From NCBI GenBank assembly GCA_029844215.1, contig CM056724.1, positions 36,680,446 to 36,744,445 on the forward strand: DNA of 64,000 nt, written 5' to 3'. A program made the position numbers and the translations under genes. Under the pieces are notes generated by a model that worked only from the letters and a program-made list of their open reading frames with translations, was not told the DNA's origin and did not search any database. Positions 23,818-36,039 of the stretch are shown piece by piece. This DNA comes from Przewalskia tangutica. Lineage: Eukaryota; Streptophyta; Magnoliopsida; Solanales; Solanaceae. Numbering within the stretch: position 1 is the first letter of the stretch; every line of letters begins with the position of its first letter.

Positions 23818-26006
23818 TGTAACACCCCATTTTAACCGGAGTCGAAACGGGAGTACCACGTATGGTTGATTCCTAAATGTATTTTAAGGAGTCGCCACCT
23901 AATTATTTAAGTGAATTAGGACACTTGATTTATTGCAATAAAAATACTGCAATTAATCTCCATTTAAAGATCTGCGAAAGCTATGTGAGATTCTGGATCA
24001 GGGTTCTTTATTATCCTAAAGGGAAGGGGTTAGGCATCCTTTAAGATCCGCTAACTTGCGGTTATCCGTTCAAACCTAGATTAATTATGTATTGACTTTT
24101 ATTCTACCTATTCTAAGCATTTTTACATGATTTACAATTAAAATAAAAATGCAGTACAAAAATAGTAAAACTGAAATTTAAATGCGACATAAGATAAACT
24201 CCGGGATATCTTTAGCCCTTTTTAGGCCTTCTGCACAAGATGATCTCCAGGTACCTGCATAAACACTTAGTAAAAGTGTTAGTAATAAAAAATAAACAAT
24301 TTTAAGGTAATAGCAATAATTAATAAATAAAGCAAAAAAAATAAATCCGTCTTTTGTACGGGGAGGCCTTGGAAATCAGACGGAGATTCCTTCATCGGCC
24401 AATATAATAAAATAAATAAAAACATCTGATCCGTCAAAACAGAATAGTTTTAAACACGAAGGGCTCGGATATAAAAATATATAAAGTGGGATGCCTTAAA
24501 CAAGTGCACATGAAGCGTCGCTTTGCCAAATGCGTGTTGGTTATCCGGTGTAAGTGGAAGAAATCATCCTTGCCCAGAAAGCTTCATTTATTTTATTTTC
24601 CGTCTTTGCAATTGTGGAGGCCTCAAAAATCGACGGATAACTTTTCATTGGCCATAGTGTAGTATCTGTTCAAAATCAGTAAAAATACCAAGTATAGTAT
24701 CTTGTTCAAATCAGTAAAAATACCAAGTGTAGTATCTTGTTCAAAATCAAGAATACCAACAAAGGTAATTTTGTTCTAAATCAGTTTAATACCAAGTGTA
24801 GTATGGTTCGATCAGTTTAATAAAACAAAGAGCACAATGGTCAAAACAGTCCACAAACACAGCAAAATCTGTCCCAAAGAAACCAGAAAACATCAAAACA
24901 GTCCAAACGAAAATTCAACAGAATAAGGCCAGAAATTTCAGCGAGTCCAAAATATCAAAAATCAGTCCAGGAATAGCCAAAGCAGTAGGAGCAGTTCGTC
25001 GAAAAACCAGAGACCCGCCGGAGTTTAAAAACTCCGGCAAAAACGCAAGAAATCATTCCAAATCAAACCAACAATAGGAACAGTAACCAACGACCGCCGG
25101 AGTTCCTCAAACTCCGGCGAGATTCAAAAATAAAGGAAATCAGTCCAAATAACAAATATGCCAATAAATCAAAAAATGGAACCAAACCCAGGCAGCGATG
25201 GTGGTGGTCGACGGTTCACCGGGCGATGGGTGTGTAGTGGTGGTTCGCGCGTGGTGGTCGACGAGATGGGTGTTCGGCTACCGGATTCGGAATGGTAACC
25301 GGTGGTGTTGAGGCTGAGAGGTGCGGCTAGGGTTCAGGGTAGGCGGCTGAAGGTGTGGTTCGTCGCCACAGTGGGTTCGCCGGCTGGGTTGGGCGACGAG
25401 AGAGGGCGACGGGTTATAGTGTAAGTGGCTGGCTGGCGATCGATCGATAAATGTGTGGCCGGGTAAAAAGGGTCCGGTTTTTGTTTTTTTGTGCGCCGAC
25501 CGAGTGGCGGCGCGCAGGGTTTGGCCGTGGCGGCGCGAGGTTCTTTGGCCGAGTGTGCGGCGAGGGTTCTTTGGCCGAGGGTAGAGAATGAAAGAGAGAG
25601 ATGAGTGGGCTGAGAGAGAGACGAGAGCTGAGGAGAGAGTGGGGGGCTGGTTAATTATTTAAAAGAAAATTATTTAAAAAAATATGCAAGATTATTAAAA
25701 TTCAAATGCCGACCCAATAATACTAAAATGCAATATTTAAGAAATGTTTAATGCCTGATTAAAAGTAAAACGCGGTGCCGATTAATTATTTAAAGAGATG
25801 CAAATATTATTAAAATAAAAACATAATATTAACAAAGACATAATGCTTAATTTAAAATAAAATATGCAATGTCTTTTTTTTTTTTGAAGAAATAAACATA
25901 GAATATTATGCGAAAAATGCAAAAAATGATGATTAAAATGCGAAGTCCTAAAACACATAAAATTGCAACAAATATACGAAAAATGGGTCAAAATTGACTG
26001 TCAACA
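23818..26006 (-). repeat. E3 5' LTR (right copy)
   Basis: 2189 bp, same motifs and hairpins as the left copy. It ends on the plus strand GACTGTCAACA followed by the CCTGT duplication. Confidence 0.9.
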
Positions 26007-26011
26007 CCTGT

Positions 26012-26110
26012 GACATAGCGGTGCACTCTATCCTCCATATCTGCCACTAAAGCGGGGACATACCGAGCCAACGAGTCAAACTCTACATCAGACTCCCGAA
26101 CAAGACGCTC
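26012..26110 (-). pseudogene. E1 gag, middle fragment between E3 and E2
   Basis: This 99-bp remnant is all of E1 between two insertions. The minus strand reads ERLVRESDVEFDSLARYV then PALVADMEDRVHRYV, the conserved end of the retrotransposon Gag core (compare YSLEFDSLARYAHTIVGDM in E2). It joins in frame to the fragments at 46500-47148 and 16124-16617. That links three separated pieces to one gene and fixes the insertion points of E2 and E3 within about 100 bp of each other. Confidence 0.85.
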
Positions 26111-28859
26111 GCCACGACCCAACCTCGGTCGCGATCGTACTTACCGGTACTCGCCGTATATGTCAGAGAATAGCAGCGGAACATACATAACACATAACTT
26201 ATAAAAAAGGGTAAACATCACTGGCCAGCCGATAAGGCTGTCTTCCATAAAACATACTTAAACAAAAGTATAGTAATACAACTGGTTCTTATAGCCCAGA
26301 ACATATATGTGACCACGCACTTAAAGATAACAACTGTATGGACAGGCTCGCCATACCGAATGTACAAAATACCTATAGCATCGTGGAATATCCGTATTAA
26401 TAAACAAGCTTCCGGAGGAATGGAGCTTCGACACCGAATAGTGATCCTAAGAACGAGGATCCTCAATCGCTACTTACCTGGCGGATGAACGCAGCCCCGA
26501 GGAAGGGGGTCGATACAATAGGTACCAAGTATGTAAAGTCGAAAATATTGTAATAATGATATCATAAGTCTAAAAGTAGTCGAGTCATGAAGAAAATCAA
26601 ATACCTTTTATCGTGCCTTACTAACAATGAGTGACAAGTATATATATATAATACTGCATAAAATAGGGGACTTAGGATCAAAACAGGGTACTCGCCCGTA
26701 GTATCAATAAGCACCCCTACTCCTGGGACTATTTCACCCGCATAGGTCCTGTGGACCCGCATGAGGTACTCCTCGCATAGGTCAGACTACCGCATGGGAC
26801 TATTTCACCCGCATAAGCCCATAAGGACTCGCTTGAGGTATTCCTCGCATCATGGGTAGCAAATCCACGGAACAGGTGATATAACGATCTTGGGGACTTA
26901 CCCCTCAGATATACTCTTACCCCGAAGCAGATGGTATAACGATCTTGGGGACTTTCCCCTCAGAGATACTCTTACACTGAAGCAGCTGGTATAACGATCT
27001 TGAGGCTTGCCCCTCAGATATACTCTTACACTGAAGAAGATGGTATGACGATCTTGGGGCTTGCCCTCACATACTCTTACCCCGGGAGAAGGTGGTATAA
27101 CGATCTTGGGCTTGCCTCGGATATACTCTTACCCTAGCTCAAATCACATCATATATAATCATAAATAAGTTAAGAAAACTTATAACTTCTTATTAGTCTT
27201 GTTCATATACCCTCTCATGTTAGTTTACTTAAGGCACTTAATCATATCTTTAATAAAGAACACCGGGAGTTTAACCCAAGTACTACATGCTTCAACTCTT
27301 TTAAAAATGACTCTTCTTTATACATAAAACTCTTGGGCAATTGATGCCTTAAAACCAATTTGCCTCTTCATACACTTATCTTACTTAGAGTAAATCTCTT
27401 CTCTTTAACTTTTATGAAGCTAATAAACCAACTTCCCATAAAGTTGTTATATTAACTCTATACTTTAGTAAAATCATACTTTTCCCCTAACTAAGGGACT
27501 TATACATTCTTAAAACGAAACAAGTCATTATATACTCAAAACAAGTAAGAATACCAATTCTTGTACGTCTACCGTACTACATAGTTTCATCTATTCATGC
27601 TCAAGAGATAGGAAAACTTCACATACCTTTTTGATCAATCCACTTGCTAAGTCCAAAACTACCGCAAGTAATATGTCAACCTAAAATAACCATGATACGT
27701 TTATTAACCTCTACTTTCAATGTAGAATAATCTAAACTCAAAGCCACTAAATTCTATGGAAAATTGGGCAGCATTTCCTTTATTTCTACTCACTTTGCCA
27801 CCTTTCTCAAGGCCGAATTTATCATTCAATTGCCACATTTAAGGCTCAATCAATCCAACAATTCAAAGGGGATTACACACCTAAACTTGGGTGTGTAAAA
27901 TTCTGCCCCATAAGTTACAACAATTCACTTAACAATTCTAAGGTAGTTTTTAGGCTACAACATGCTCATAATCTCTTCTTAACCCATTTTTCATATCCAA
28001 ACCACATTTCTAGCATGCAATGACTCTATGAGCATTATTTACTACCACAAGTTCTTTCTTCTTAACATGCAACACTATAAACTAAATCTAAAGGAAGAAC
28101 CATTACCTTAGAGTTTTAGCCAAACTTATTCCAAATATTTTGCTAGCTTCCTTGCCAAGAACACCACCACAAGCTAGCCACAAGCTTCCTTTTTTGTTCT
28201 TAACTTTTCAGATTTTTCCTTAGGCTTGGATTTCCTTTGGAAATGTAGAGAGAAGGAGGAGCTGATTTTTAGAGAGAGGGAGAGGTTTGAGAGATGACCA
28301 CGTCTTCAAGACTTGGTCAATATATTGCATGCCAGAAAGCAGATTGGGGGGGGGGACACTGGTCACTCTCCCAAGGTCTTTTAAAAGAAAAATCTGACTT
28401 TTCTAAGTTTTTCCGCCCAAAAATCCCGCCTCGCTGCTGCCTCTCCGGCGCCATGGCGCAAACCTCCGCAGCCTCTTCAACTTTCAGCGCCGCCCCGATG
28501 TCTGGCGCGGGCGCTGCAATCTCAGCGATCCTCGCATTTCGGCGCTGCCTCGCATCCGCGCCGCGCCTGCCGCTTTGTCCAAACACATTTCGTCCGATCA
28601 CGACCGAACTTGTAACTCTCATAACTTCCTACTCCGACGTCCTATCGACGAACGGTTGGTTGCGTTGGAATCTATACTCCACGAACTACGCCCTAGGCCT
28701 TTGAAACACTTAGGAACTCTCAATGTATCGGGTCATAACCCGCCTCAAAGTTGAATAAAACCCGTCCGGAATAATCCATCAACCTATCATTTGAAAATTT
28801 TAAGTCTTACGTGCTTTCGTACGCTCTCATACATAGGGTCAGAACTACGGGGTATAACA
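26111..28859 (-). repeat. E2 3' LTR (left copy)
   Basis: Contains two arrays: ACTATTTCACCCGCATA units (~26700-26860) and five ~60-bp units with GGTATAACGATCTTGGGG and ATACTCTTACCC (26880-27130). A mini-exon candidate lies at 27627-27680, and a GC-rich stretch at ~28425-28580 gives spurious ORFs on both strands. Confidence 0.9.
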
Positions 28860-28894
28860 TTCTCCCCCCCCTTAGAAAAATTCGTCCCGAATGT
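28860..28894 (-). other. E2 polypurine tract and degraded pre-PPT hairpin
   Basis: Minus strand: ATTCG, loop GGA, CGAAT, then CTAAGGGGGGGGAGA next to the LTR. One loop base is missing relative to E4 and E6 (AGGA), and one arm has AATTTT for AATGTT. Confidence 0.75.
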
Positions 28895-29040
28895 TCCTTC
28901 TAGGCTTACTCAAATCACAACATCGACATAGACCCTCTTAACTATTCTTTTGCAAATAAAGAAGCTCCACGAGCCACAACATACTGAAGCGTAAATGCTA
29001 AATCAAAACTAATCAAGCAGGAAAGTAGGTTACCTGGAGG
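28895..29040 (-). other. E2 3' untranslated region
   Basis: About 145 bp between the chromodomain end and the pre-PPT hairpin. No ORF. Confidence 0.6.
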
Positions 29041-30145
29041 TATAGGAAATAGGTGAGGGTACTTCTTCATCATGTCATCCTCTGCTTCCCACGTCATTTC
29101 CTCCTGCTCGCTCCGCCATAGACCTTGACGAAGCCACGCCTTTCGTCCGTCGTCTAACTCGACGATCGAGTATCGCTATGGGACTCTCTCATACGATAAC
29201 TCCTCCGTCACTTGGACATCATGAACCGTGCACTCTAGATGGATCTCCAATACATTTTCGCAAATACGGACACATGGAAAATCGGATGTACCACCTCCAA
29301 ATCGGACGGCAGATCTAACTCATAGCAACCCCGCCTACCCTACGGATAACTGACACGCCCAACGTACTGGGCTAAGCTTCCCTTCTTTCCAAATCTCATC
29401 ACGCCTTCACGGGCGATACCTTTAGAAAACCCAATAATCTATCTCAAATTCCAAGTGTCGGCGCCGATGATCTGCATACGACTTCGCCACTGAGCCGCCA
29501 ACAACCGCTCTGGATAAGCTTCACCTTATCCATCGTCAATGAACTAAGTCCGCCCGACTAACTAAACTTCTCCCACTCGAACCAAATTTATCGGTGACAT
29601 GTACTTCCTCCCGTATAAGGCCTCATAAGGCGCCATCCGATACCGGAATGGTAGCCGTTGTTGTAAGAAAACTCCACAAGAGGCAAATGATCCTCCCACT
29701 ACCACGAAATCAATAACACAAGCCCGCAGATATCCTCGTTGTCGGATAGTGCGCTCGCCCGCTTGGCCCGAGGATGAAACGCCGCATCGAGACTCACCTA
29801 TGTCCCTAATCCTTCAAAAGACCTCCGAGTTAGCCGAGAACCGGGCCTCTATCTGATATAATCGACACCGACTCGCGCCTCACAATCTCTAATATATAAT
29901 CCGCATAGTCCTCACCGAGAACGCTGCTCGACTGAAAGAAAATGGGCTGATTTCACACCGTCGACAATCACCCAAATGGAATCATGCTTCCTCCGAGTGG
30001 TAGGTAGCCCCGTAATAAAATCCATATTTATCACCTCCCACTTCCAAGTCGGAATATCAATAGCTCGCAATACCCACCGCTTCGTGCTCAATCTTAACTC
30101 GCTGACAATTCGCACTGCGCTACGAACTCCGCAACGCCCCTCTTA
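29041..30145 (-). pseudogene. E2 integrase core to chromodomain (3' part of pol)
   Basis: Minus-strand pol after the E6 insertion. Directly after the junction KRGVAEFVAQC continues the integrase zinc-binding domain. Then IPTWKWEVINMDFITGLP holds the first catalytic Asp of the DDE core (MDF), followed by HDSIWVIVDGVKSAHFL. The middle (29230-29910) is shifted between frames and I cannot read the other catalytic residues with confidence. Near the end, VKVLWRSEQEEMTWEAEDD then MMKKYPHLF is a chromodomain-type C-terminus, which in chromoviruses directs integration to heterochromatin marks. Stops and shifts make it non-functional as assembled; some may be errors. Confidence 0.8.
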
Positions 30146-30150
30146 GGCCA
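30146..30150. repeat. Target-site duplication of E6 (left)
   Basis: GGCCA, against GGACA at 40027-40031: one mismatch. The integrase reading of E2 supports the junction. Confidence 0.65.
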
Positions 30151-33100
30151 TGTCACACCCCAACCCGGCCTGCGGATCGTGCCCTACCCGCACCCTTATA
30201 CCTTAACAACGCAAGTAAACTGTGGAAATTAAATAACACCTCTTTTTTTTTTTAAAACAACGACGCGTGCGGCAAAACCGACAAGGCCGCCATATATACA
30301 TAAACAAAAGACACTACACCGCATACGAGTCCAATCCTACATATGAATACGCACTTGCGAGTTAATCGAAATATGACGACAAGGCCCCATTGCACCCAAA
30401 ACTGCATAAAGCCTGCATCAAGGATATATACCAAAAGATAAACTCACGGACAGAGGAGCTATCCAAAATCCCGAGCAGATCCTACACTGCCGATCACCAA
30501 ACAACAGACCTAAACTCACGGATTTAACGCAACCCCCGGGCGAGGTCAAGATTAATAATGTACCAAGTATGTGAACATGAAGTAGCATCAGAATAAAATC
30601 ATAACACTTAAACAAAACAGAGACATGTATGATAGCCAACCTACGCATAACACATAAGCAAATATATCAAGTCGTGGACGCAGCCCTCAAAGTCACTACT
30701 CAAATATAACTATGGGTCTCACGCCATAATATCAATCATGCCCGTGGAATCCTTCCTCACCGCCATCCATGATGTAATAACACCAATAAGGATACATGAA
30801 CACCCACCCTCGTGTCCTAAATACCTCGTGGTCTCATGCCCCGGAATCCCACATCGTAAAAGCATGACCATAGGGTAACACAATCAAATCTGGGGACATA
30901 TATGATAATCAAATTACAACACATTGTGCCTTACTAACAATGAGAGTAAACAGTAGTATCCTTACAATATAAAATAGGAAGCTCATGATCAAAACAGGAC
31001 CATCCGCCCGCAGTATCATTTAACCATCCTACTACTGGGAGTATTTCACCCGCATAGGCCGCTTGGACCCGCGTGAGGTATTCCTCGCATGGGACTATTT
31101 CACCCGCATAAGCTCGTACGGACTCGCATGAGGTATTCTCGTGATAGGCTGGACCCGCCCGCATGGGACTATTTCACCCGCATAAGTCCTTACGGACCCG
31201 CATGAGGTATTCCTCGCATCGTGGGTAGCAATTCCACGGAATCTGCAAATGCCACTAACCCGAGGAATGACCCCGAAACGACTGATATACCAATAGCACA
31301 CAACCGGCTATTTCCAGCACACATAGGCAAATCCTCAATTAATCAAGCCAAAGTCCTTACCAAGGCACACTTAGAATGATTCACAATCAATCAAGCCAAA
31401 GTACTTATCAAGGCACACTTAGACTAATTCTCAATTAATCAAGCCAAAGTACTTATCAAGGCATACATAGAATAATTCTCTTTTAACAAGTCAAAGTACT
31501 TATCAAGGCACACTTAGACAAATTCTCAATTTATCAAGCCAAAGTACTAATCAAGGCATACATAGAATAATTCTCTTTTAACAAGTCAAAGTACTTATCA
31601 AGGCACACTTAGACAAATTCTCAATTTATCAAGCCAAAGTACTAATCAAGGCATACATAGAATAATTCTCTTTTAACAAGTCAAAATACTTATCAAGGCA
31701 CACTTAGACAAATTCTCAATTTATCAAGCCAAAGTACTAATCAAGGCATACATAGAATAATTCTCTTTTAACAAGTCAAAGTACTTATCAAGGCACACTT
31801 AGACAAATTCTCAATTTATCAAGCCAAAGTACTAATCAAGGCATACATAGATTAATTCTCTTTAACAAGTCAAAGTACTACGACGCACATTCTTTTATAA
31901 AAGACTCCTTTCTATGTAAAGCCCCAAGATACTAACACCCGTAGTATCAAGGCGTGTCTATTTTTCAAAGTAAGTTACTACACTTTTAGAAAACTCATTT
32001 CAAAGCTTGAAATCAAGTAACTCCAAATTTTCACAATCTAGGCAACTTATGCCGATTTAATCAAAATAGACAACTTTCTAAACCTTCCATAAAGCCGTTA
32101 TAACCAACTTCCCATAAAGCCGTTATAACCCTTTATGGTTTTAGACGTATCCATTCCTTTAATAACCAAGAGACTTATACTATAAAAACCAAGTATCACA
32201 TACTTACAAATCAAGTTCTCAACTTTCAAAATACTTCAAGTCTCTTAATAGTTAGAAAACAAGTTTTCTTCTACTTTTTAAACCTCAAGTAACTTCACCC
32301 TTAACGCAAGTTACTTCTCTTAAATCATGTCATTTCTCCTCTTTTAAATCAAATAAGTAAATCACCTTTGACTCTAAAGTCATTATAATGACCTTTAGGT
32401 TTTAGAACTAAGGCACTAGCCAAAAGATTTGGAAACCACTTCCTTTCAAGTCTCTATGTACTTTAAGAAAAAATACCTTCACCTTTAAGAATCCAAACTT
32501 CACTAAGAAAATGGATTTTACAACTTACAATTTAACATCAAAGTACAATCAAGGAAGTACATAGAACAAATTCTATTCTAGGAAATCCAAATACAACCAA
32601 GGAATGGATCATTTAAGGAGTAGAACATACTTTCTTAATCTTAAGGAGTCATGCTGTAAGGAGATAGTTCACATACCTTTTCGCTAAATCCACAAGCTGC
32701 CGAATACACCGTGACGTAGTTGTCAACCTATAATGGTCACAACAAGGTTATCAACTTCTAGTCTCTATGTAGAATAATACTAAGTATTTAATCTCTAATT
32801 CTACGGAAAATCGGGCAGCACTTCCTTTGTTTCTACTCACTTTGCCACCTTTTTAAGGCCGAATACAATAACCAACAAGCCACATTTAAGGCTCCAAACA
32901 ACATCCAAACAAAGGGGATTACACGCCTTACTCTACGTGTAAAATTCCGCCCCACAATTCATACCAAAAAGTATAATACTTTACTAGCCATTCTACCAAC
33001 ATATAACCAATAACACTACGTCTTTTCCAATCCTTTTCCAATTCCAAGTTCTAAGGTCAACATGTTATTTAGTCATAACTACTTCAACAACTACAATTTC

Positions 33101-34153
33101 CTTCTTTATTCAACATGCGACGACTTAAACTAATAATCAACTTGAATTCCAATCTTAAAGCTAAACATGCTAGTTTTCTGATTAGGGTTCCAATAGCCAA
33201 CATAATAATCAAACTTCGTAATATATAACTCATGCTTGCTAATAACCATAGCTACAATCAATAAGTAAGCTTAATTGCTAAAACGACAAAATTTATACCT
33301 TTCAAAGCCCTTAAAATTTCCAAGATTCAAAGTCGCGCCTTAGCAATTCTTAGCTCCTTTCCTTAGGTTCCAATCCGCTCCAAGCACTCCAGAGAGGCCT
33401 ATGAAGAACCCATCTTCAAGTTCCATCTTCAAAGTCAAGAACTCACTTAGTTTCCGCTTCATGACTAACGTGAAAATGCTTTTTCCAAATCTTTCTATTG
33501 AGATATCCTCACAATACCCTAAGGGACATTGGGTTAAAGTTTTGTGGCTAATGGATCAAAACTACAAATTTTTCATGTGAGAGCTTAGCCAAACCCGAGA
33601 GCTCTTCTCCTCTCTCTAAGGGTTCTAATTTTTTCTAAGTGTAGAAAATGCCAAGTCTTGCTACTAGTTAGTATATAACACATATCGAGGGTTTAGATGT
33701 CCACAAATGTGAGGTTAGGATGATTATCACAAGGATTAAGCTTACGTGGCAAGTTGACTAGTCAATTATGTCAAGCTTGCAAGACTTATCATCTACATAG
33801 GTCAAATTACCATTCTACCCTTGCATTTTCGTCCAAGACCACATGAGGGTGCCACGTGTCGCCTCTCATTCGTCCATAAAATTCGTAACCTCTCATGGCC
33901 CCACAAAATGCAAAATTTCTCGGGTGGGCCCCACATGACCAAATCCGTGAAAATAAATTTCCATAATATTAATAAGTTCCATACTCTTCAAATAATGCCT
34001 TTGAGAATCAAATTCTCAACAACGAACATTTTTCCTTTCCGACGTCCTAAGATTTTCCGTCGGAAAAACAATTCTTCCTTTCGTACTAATTTTCCAAGTC
34101 TTGTTTCCTTACGCATATTCTCTTATACATGTCCTGGACTTACTGGTGTAACA
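30151..34153 (-). repeat. E6 3' LTR (left copy)
   Basis: In element order: CCACGTGTC (33852-33860), TATA-like region near 33665-33680, donor AAAG|GTATAAAT (~33299), mini-exon candidate 32677-32727, CATAAAGCCGTTATA pair (32090-32125), 95-bp array, then TTTCACCCGCATA units (31020-31230). Confidence 0.9.
31320..31880 (-). repeat. 95-bp tandem array in E6 left LTR
   Basis: About six units of 95 bp, highly homogeneous, same sequence as in E5. The right-LTR copy is at about 37185-37740. Confidence 0.87.
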
Positions 34154-34187
34154 TTCTTCCTCTTAGAAACATTCGTCCTCGAATGTT
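34154..34187 (-). other. E6 polypurine tract and pre-PPT hairpin
   Basis: Minus strand AACATTCG, AGGA, CGAATGTT, TC, then TAAGAGGAAGAA. The stem is intact as in E4; the PPT has one A where others have G. Confidence 0.8.
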
Positions 34188-35080
34188 CTTAGTCGATTGC
34201 TGTTATACAAACTCCAGATAAACTCTATACTATGCCTATCAATCAATACTCCACAAGACTAACGACGCCACACCGCCATCGCCTAACATACGTAAACATA
34301 TCAATGGACCTTCCGTCCGCTACCCCTTCTCACAAACTCAAGGTTACATCTTCTAAAATACGGGATCCTTAGAGGTTCCTTTCTTTCCTTACTTGTCATT
34401 CTTTCTCGCATTTCTAAACTCATTTAGTAAACGCATAAAATCTCTAATTTTGTTTCGCTTCTCCAATCCTTGAGTTACTAACCAAACTTGGCCATATTGT
34501 TACTTACATTCCTTTAAGGCTCTTCTCGGTCCTTACGACCTAGTTCGGTGGAACGCGCCCACAAACTCGTACTCACGATTAACTAAACGCTGGCACGCAT
34601 CCTCGTGACCCTATCACATAATGACCACTACCAACCGACATCACCCCATTCTATACTACCTGACCCGAAATGAGTCCATAACCCGACTCATCGTCACACT
34701 TAACTTCTCATTCTTAGTTTGAAATAAATCTCTCTTATCTCAAGGTACTTCTTACCCTATCCCCTATTCACTGGAGGTTTGTCACATAAGCCAAAGTATT
34801 TCTATCAGATTCTTCCCTATCTGGCCTTACATCACATTTGGGCAATTACTACGTGTGAACTCTACACAACTATAGTCTCATTCACTTATCATTCTTGTCA
34901 ACATTCTTAACTTTTCACTTTACTAATCAAAGTATCCCTACTCGGGTACTATCACTTTACAACTCTAGCAATAAAGGAAAACATATACGCTAGGTAAAAT
35001 CAATCTATCAATGCACGTATGATTCAAAAGAATCGACATATACCGTAACCCCGCCGATGTCGCCTCCGATCCTCGCCCAA
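34188..35080 (-). other. E6 3' untranslated region
   Basis: No coding potential seen. It resembles E5's interior near its PPT side in general layout (TC-rich on the plus strand). Confidence 0.55.
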
Positions 35081-35843
35081 TAGTCACGCTATCTCTCGCG
35101 TTCGGTACCGCGTAACCATAAACTCCACTCGACCTCCACCACTACCGCTAACATCCGTACACACCCCGCTCGGGAACGCATACCGCGAGGAAAGGGAATC
35201 AACCATCGGCTCATAGGTCGAGCTACCACCTGCTCTTTCTAAAAGGACATACCGTAATATGGCCCGACGCCACAATAAAAGCAAACACCGTGCCATAACG
35301 GCATTTCCGAATGACGCTTACCACATCCGAACATCGAGGAATAAGTGGCCTCGATCGAGAAAATCTCTCGCTCCTCTCGAGAACCTCGATCCTCGGAGCT
35401 GGACCGCTCCTAAATACCTTGTGGTCAAATCTCCCACCGTGAGCTGCGGGGTATGTACTGGGTAGGCCGACGAATATCTCACTCCGCCGAGGCACTCGCC
35501 CAAAACTCACCGAATAACCAACCGGTCCTAGCCTCTTACGCAGATCTCCGCTACCGCCTCTACCCTCTGTACACTGTCTGTCATCGCCGAATAACCTCCT
35601 GCCGAGGAAATCGTAGCATTGCTATCTTGGTCAATAACATAATGGCTTCCTTCATGACCTTAAAGTCCGCCTCAATCGAGAAATCAGAGGCTCGTGCCGT
35701 GTTCTCAAAACTCGCGAAGAAGAACTCGCCGATCGTGGAACCACATCCAGATAACTCGGGCATAAGCCCTATCAACTCTCTCGAGTCCGACTAGTAGCTC
35801 TCGCTACTCCTTTGCCCTTCTCGGGCCGCTCTCCTCGAGGCAT
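35081..35843 (-). pseudogene. E6 gag-like remnant
   Basis: ATG at 35843 is ~185 nt from the PBS, the same leader length as gag of E1 and E2, and starts MPRGERPEKGKGVARA, a basic Gag-like N-terminus. It meets a stop after ~23 codons. The next readable stretch, MPELSGCGSTIGEFFFASF then SIEADFKVMKEAIM, is not the usual PPEFYGS-type Gag core and I do not recognise it. Further on, at about 35240-35340, CGKRHS, then CFYCG, SGH and CPF match two halves of a CCHC knuckle across a one-base shift. I read it as a decayed or rearranged gag; identity of the middle is unclear. Confidence 0.55.
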
Positions 35844-35950
35844 AATCAGAACACAACAATACGCCGAGAGGAATTATCTTACTAACACAGCTCTATGGCA
35901 CGATCTAGAGTGAGAAGAATAGAAACCAACTCCTAAATGTCCCGTAGCCT

Positions 35951-35984
35951 CTCGCATGGGGCGTGGCGCAACACACCGATAATC
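35951..35984 (-). other. E6 dimerisation-like hairpin (degraded)
   Basis: Minus strand GGTGTG, loop TTGCGC, CACGCC: inner stem intact with one T.G wobble, the loop has GCGC instead of GTGCAC, and the outer right arm is lost. Confidence 0.4.
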
Positions 35985-36027
35985 AAGACTCTACTAGACA
36001 CGGTCAGAAACATTCCGAGGAATGATC

Positions 36028-36038
36028 GCTCGATACCA
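36028..36038 (-). other. E6 primer binding site
   Basis: Minus strand TGGTATCGAGC, same one-base loss as in E4. Confidence 0.75.
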
Positions 36039-36039
36039 C

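Larger units (their letters stand above)
16618..26006 (-). mobile_element. E3: Tat/Ogre-like LTR retrotransposon without gag-pol
   Basis: 9.4 kb with LTRs of 2183 and 2189 bp, a 5.0-kb interior and perfect duplication CCTGT. On the minus strand the LTR starts TGTTGACAGTCAATTTTGACC and ends GGGGTGTTACA. TGGCGACTCCGCTGGGGA follows, the PBS type I associate with Ogre/Tat elements (tRNA-Arg, from memory). The interior has no gag, RT or integrase; instead it has an 85-bp minisatellite, four copies of a structured module and long T runs. It inserted into the gag of E1. LTR copies are nearly identical over most of their length but differ in the GC-rich part (18000-18400 against 25190-25590). Confidence 0.9.

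Noticed and set aside
28294..28704. 136-codon ORF and its antisense partner
   Set aside because: GC-rich part of the E2 LTR. The sister LTR (~45974-46255) has a different frame, so no protein is conserved.
33821..34192. 123-codon ORF across the E6 LTR end
   Set aside because: It crosses the LTR/PPT border antisense to the element and is not maintained in the sister LTR (39781-40053 differs).
35453..35794. Plus-strand 113-codon ORF
   Set aside because: Antisense to the E6 gag-like remnant and without recognisable content.
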